A stretch of DNA of 6,703 nucleotides from Synergistales bacterium Syner_01 (GTDB lineage: Bacteria > Synergistota > Synergistia > Synergistales > Aminobacteriaceae). The DNA lies in NCBI GenBank assembly GCA_001604435.1, contig LVBO01000241.1, forward strand, positions 1 to 6,703. Reading direction: 5' to 3'. Below are positions 4,695 to 6,703 of this stretch, one piece after another (position 1 is the stretch's first letter; the number at the start of each line of letters is the position of its first letter). Position numbers and translations under genes: made by a program. The notes under the pieces are model-generated. The model saw only the letters and a program-made list of their open reading frames with translations, had not been told where the DNA came from and made no database searches.

Positions 4695-6703
4695 ATGCTG
4701 AAAGTCAAGGAAGCCATGCCCAAGGATGTCGGACACAGCATCGCCCGCATCTCTCCCGAGGACATGGCAGCGCTGGGCCTATCGGAAGGACAGATAGTCG
4801 AAATAGAAGGGAAACGCCGGACTCCCGTCCGGATCCTCTCGTGCGATTCCGATCTTGTGGCCTCCGGGGGCGCGAAGGGCGTCGTCCAGATCGACGGCAT
4901 CACCAGAGACAACGCGCAGGCGAGTATCGACGACAAGGTGTCCGTCCATAAGACGACGCACCATTTCGCAGGAAGCGTCACGCTCCGTCCTCTTACGTCC
5001 ACGGCGCTGTTGGAGAAAGAGCGCGACGCCGCGTATATTCGATCCCTCCTTGAAGGCCTCCCGGTAATCACGGACGACAGGGTACGCACAAACCTCTTCG
5101 GCGCAAGGATCTGCGACTTCCGGGTCGTCGACACGACGCCTTCCGGGACGGTGATCATAAGCAAATCAACCTATGTGAACGTGGAAAAGCAGGCGGAAGG
5201 CGAGAAGAAGGCGAAAATTTCCTACGAGGATATCGGCGGTCTCGGTCCCCAGATCCAGCGAATCCGCGAGATGATCGAGCTGCCGCTGCGTTTTCCGCAG
5301 GTCTTCGACCGTCTTGGCGTGCAGCCTCCGAAGGGCGTGCTGCTCTACGGCCCTCCGGGTACCGGTAAGACCGTTATCGCGAGGGCTGTAGCCGCGGAGA
5401 CGGACGTCTATTTCACCCACATCTCCGGCCCCGAGGTCATCGGGAAGTTCTACGGCGAAAGCGAAGAACGGTTGCGGAACGTTTTCGAAGACGCGCAGGC
5501 CCATGCGCCCTCGATCATCTTCATCGACGAGATCGACGCCATCGCGCCCAAGCGGGAGGAGATGGGCGGAGAAAAACAGGTCGAACGCAGAGTTGTCGCC
5601 CAGCTTCTGGCGCTCATGGACGGACTTGAGTCCCGCGGCCAAATCGTGGTCATCGGCGCGACCAACATACCGAACACGCTCGACCCGGCGCTCAGGCGAC
5701 CCGGCCGCTTCGACAGAGAGATCTCCATACCCATTCCCGATAAGAAGGGACGGCATGAGATTCTCACCATTCACACGCGCGGAATGCCGCTGGCGGCCGA
5801 CGTGGATCTTCGCCGCCTGGCCGATATGACGCACGGATACGTCGGCGCGGATATTGAAGCCCTCGCCAAGGAAGCCGCAATGGCCAGCCTGCGCGAACTG
5901 CTTCCCGAGATCGACATGGAGATGGAGGAGATTCCGTACGACCGTCTTCTCGCGATGGACGTCCGGATGGACCACTTCCTCGACGCGTTCCGAGAGGTCG
6001 ATCCTTCCGCCATACGCGAGGTCTTCGTCGAGATCCCAGATGTCTCGTGGCGCGATATCGGCGGACTCGACGACATCAAAGAAGAGCTGCACGACGCGGT
6101 CCAATGGCCATTGCAGCATGCCGACATCTTCGAGAAATTCGCCATCTCGCCTCCAAAGGGCATCATGCTCCACGGAGTTTCCGGAACGGGCAAAACGCTT
6201 CTCGCAAAGGCGCTCGCGCATGAGAGCGGCGTGAACTTCATCTCCGTGAAGGGACCGGCGCTCATGTCGAAATACGTCGGCGAAAGTGAACGCGCAATCC
6301 GCGAAGTCTTCCGTACCGCGAAGCAGGCAGCGCCTTCCATCCTCTACTTCGACGAGATCGAATCTCTTGTTCCGGTTCGCGGGAAGGATAGCGGCAGCGG
6401 GGCAAGCTTCACCGAGCGGGTTATCAGTCAGTTCCTTGCCGAGATGAGCGGCATAGAAGAGCTGAAAGGCGTGGTAATCCTGGCGACGACGAACCGGCTC
6501 GACCTCGTCGACCCGTCGCTGCTCTCCAGCGGGAGATTCGACCTCGTTCTTGAACTACCGAAACCTGACGCCGCTGCCCGGGAGAAGATCTTCGAGATTC
6601 ATCTGCGGAAAAAACCGCTGTCGGCGGAGATCCGCATTCCGACTCTGGCGAGGCTGACCGACGGCCGTTCAGGAGGAGATATTGCCTTCGTCTGCCGTAA
6701 GGC
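4695..6703 (+). CDS. Cdc48/p97/VAT-type double AAA ATPase, 3' end outside window
   Basis: Predicted hexameric ATP-driven protein unfoldase/segregase of the cytoplasm. 669 codons are visible and the frame is open at the edge; the family is about 700-800 residues, so only the C-terminal end is missing. The N-terminal domain spans about 3-165: a double-psi-barrel half with the KDVGHSIARI motif, then a second half ending TVIISKST. D1 (about 176-395) has Walker A GPPGTGKT (219-226), pore loop KFYGES (251-256), Walker B IIFIDEID (274-281, catalytic Glu279), sensor-1 Asn324 and arginine fingers Arg335/Arg338. D2 (about 450 to the end) has Walker A GVSGTGKT (494-501), pore loop KYVGES (526-531), Walker B Asp553-Glu554 and sensor-1 Asn600. 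In D2 the arginine-finger stretch reads LLSSGRFD, with Ser611 where Arg is usual; Arg614 remains. The DIGGL linker motif occurs before each ring (179-183 in D1, 454-458 in D2). Substrates and adaptors are unknown. The family call is very secure. Confidence 0.95.
   Translation, partial: MLKVKEAMPKDVGHSIARISPEDMAALGLSEGQIVEIEGKRRTPVRILSCDSDLVASGGAKGVVQIDGITRDNAQASIDDKVSVHKTTHHFAGSVTLRPLTSTALLEKERDAAYIRSLLEGLPVITDDRVRTNLFGARICDFRVVDTTPSGTVIISKSTYVNVEKQAEGEKKAKISYEDIGGLGPQIQRIREMIELPLRFPQVFDRLGVQPPKGVLLYGPPGTGKTVIARAVAAETDVYFTHISGPEVIGKFYGESEERLRNVFEDAQAHAPSIIFIDEIDAIAPKREEMGGEKQVERRVVAQLLALMDGLESRGQIVVIGATNIPNTLDPALRRPGRFDREISIPIPDKKGRHEILTIHTRGMPLAADVDLRRLADMTHGYVGADIEALAKEAAMASLRELLPEIDMEMEEIPYDRLLAMDVRMDHFLDAFREVDPSAIREVFVEIPDVSWRDIGGLDDIKEELHDAVQWPLQHADIFEKFAISPPKGIMLHGVSGTGKTLLAKALAHESGVNFISVKGPALMSKYVGESERAIREVFRTAKQAAPSILYFDEIESLVPVRGKDSGSGASFTERVISQFLAEMSGIEELKGVVILATTNRLDLVDPSLLSSGRFDLVLELPKPDAAAREKIFEIHLRKKPLSAEIRIPTLARLTDGRSGGDIAFVCRK

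Noticed and set aside
5166..6221. Minus-strand open frame of 351 codons within the cdc48-like gene
   Set aside because: Antisense to the conserved D1 and D2 domains. Its composition mirrors the AAA codons and no independent motif is seen.
6174..6703. D2 of the Cdc48-like gene as a decaying pseudogene region
   Set aside because: The frame stays open to the edge with unchanged codon use, and the Walker B, pore loop, sensor-1 and second arginine finger are all kept. Substitution within a functional protein is more likely.

Overview
The window reads as ordinary bacterial chromosome with moderately high GC. It has five closely packed protein genes, no mobile element, no RNA gene and no CRISPR array. 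An archaeal-type cofactor-independent phosphoglycerate mutase, a YhaM-type OB-fold/HD protein with GTG start, strong Shine-Dalgarno sites and a full N-D1-D2 Cdc48-like AAA ATPase together suggest a Gram-negative anaerobe of the Synergistota type. This placement is an inference from gene content recalled for that phylum; no rRNA or marker gene is present to prove it.

Layout: on the minus strand, read right to left, lie apgM (3216-2008), a YhaM-type exoribonuclease gene (1977-946) and an RluA-family pseudouridine synthase gene (956-27). A canonical intrinsic terminator sits between apgM and the yhaM-like gene and overlaps the apgM stop codon. The yhaM-like and rluA-like genes overlap by 11 bases and look translationally coupled. 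On the plus strand, diverging from apgM, lie a class I PLP-dependent aminotransferase (3366-4577) and a Cdc48/p97/VAT-type double AAA ATPase (4695 to beyond the right edge). The 149-base divergent gap holds weak candidate promoters for both directions. The 117-base gap before the ATPase holds a perfect 14-bp inverted repeat.

Functionally, the minus-strand pair joins RNA 3'-end processing to rRNA or tRNA pseudouridylation. apgM serves lower glycolysis/gluconeogenesis, and the aminotransferase serves amino-acid metabolism. The Cdc48-like protein is a predicted ATP-driven protein unfoldase. No pathway clearly unites the plus-strand pair. The most unusual point is the second ATPase ring of the Cdc48 protein: its P-loop is altered and one of the two expected arginine-finger positions is serine, while D1 is fully canonical. 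I see no clear evidence of an undescribed system here.
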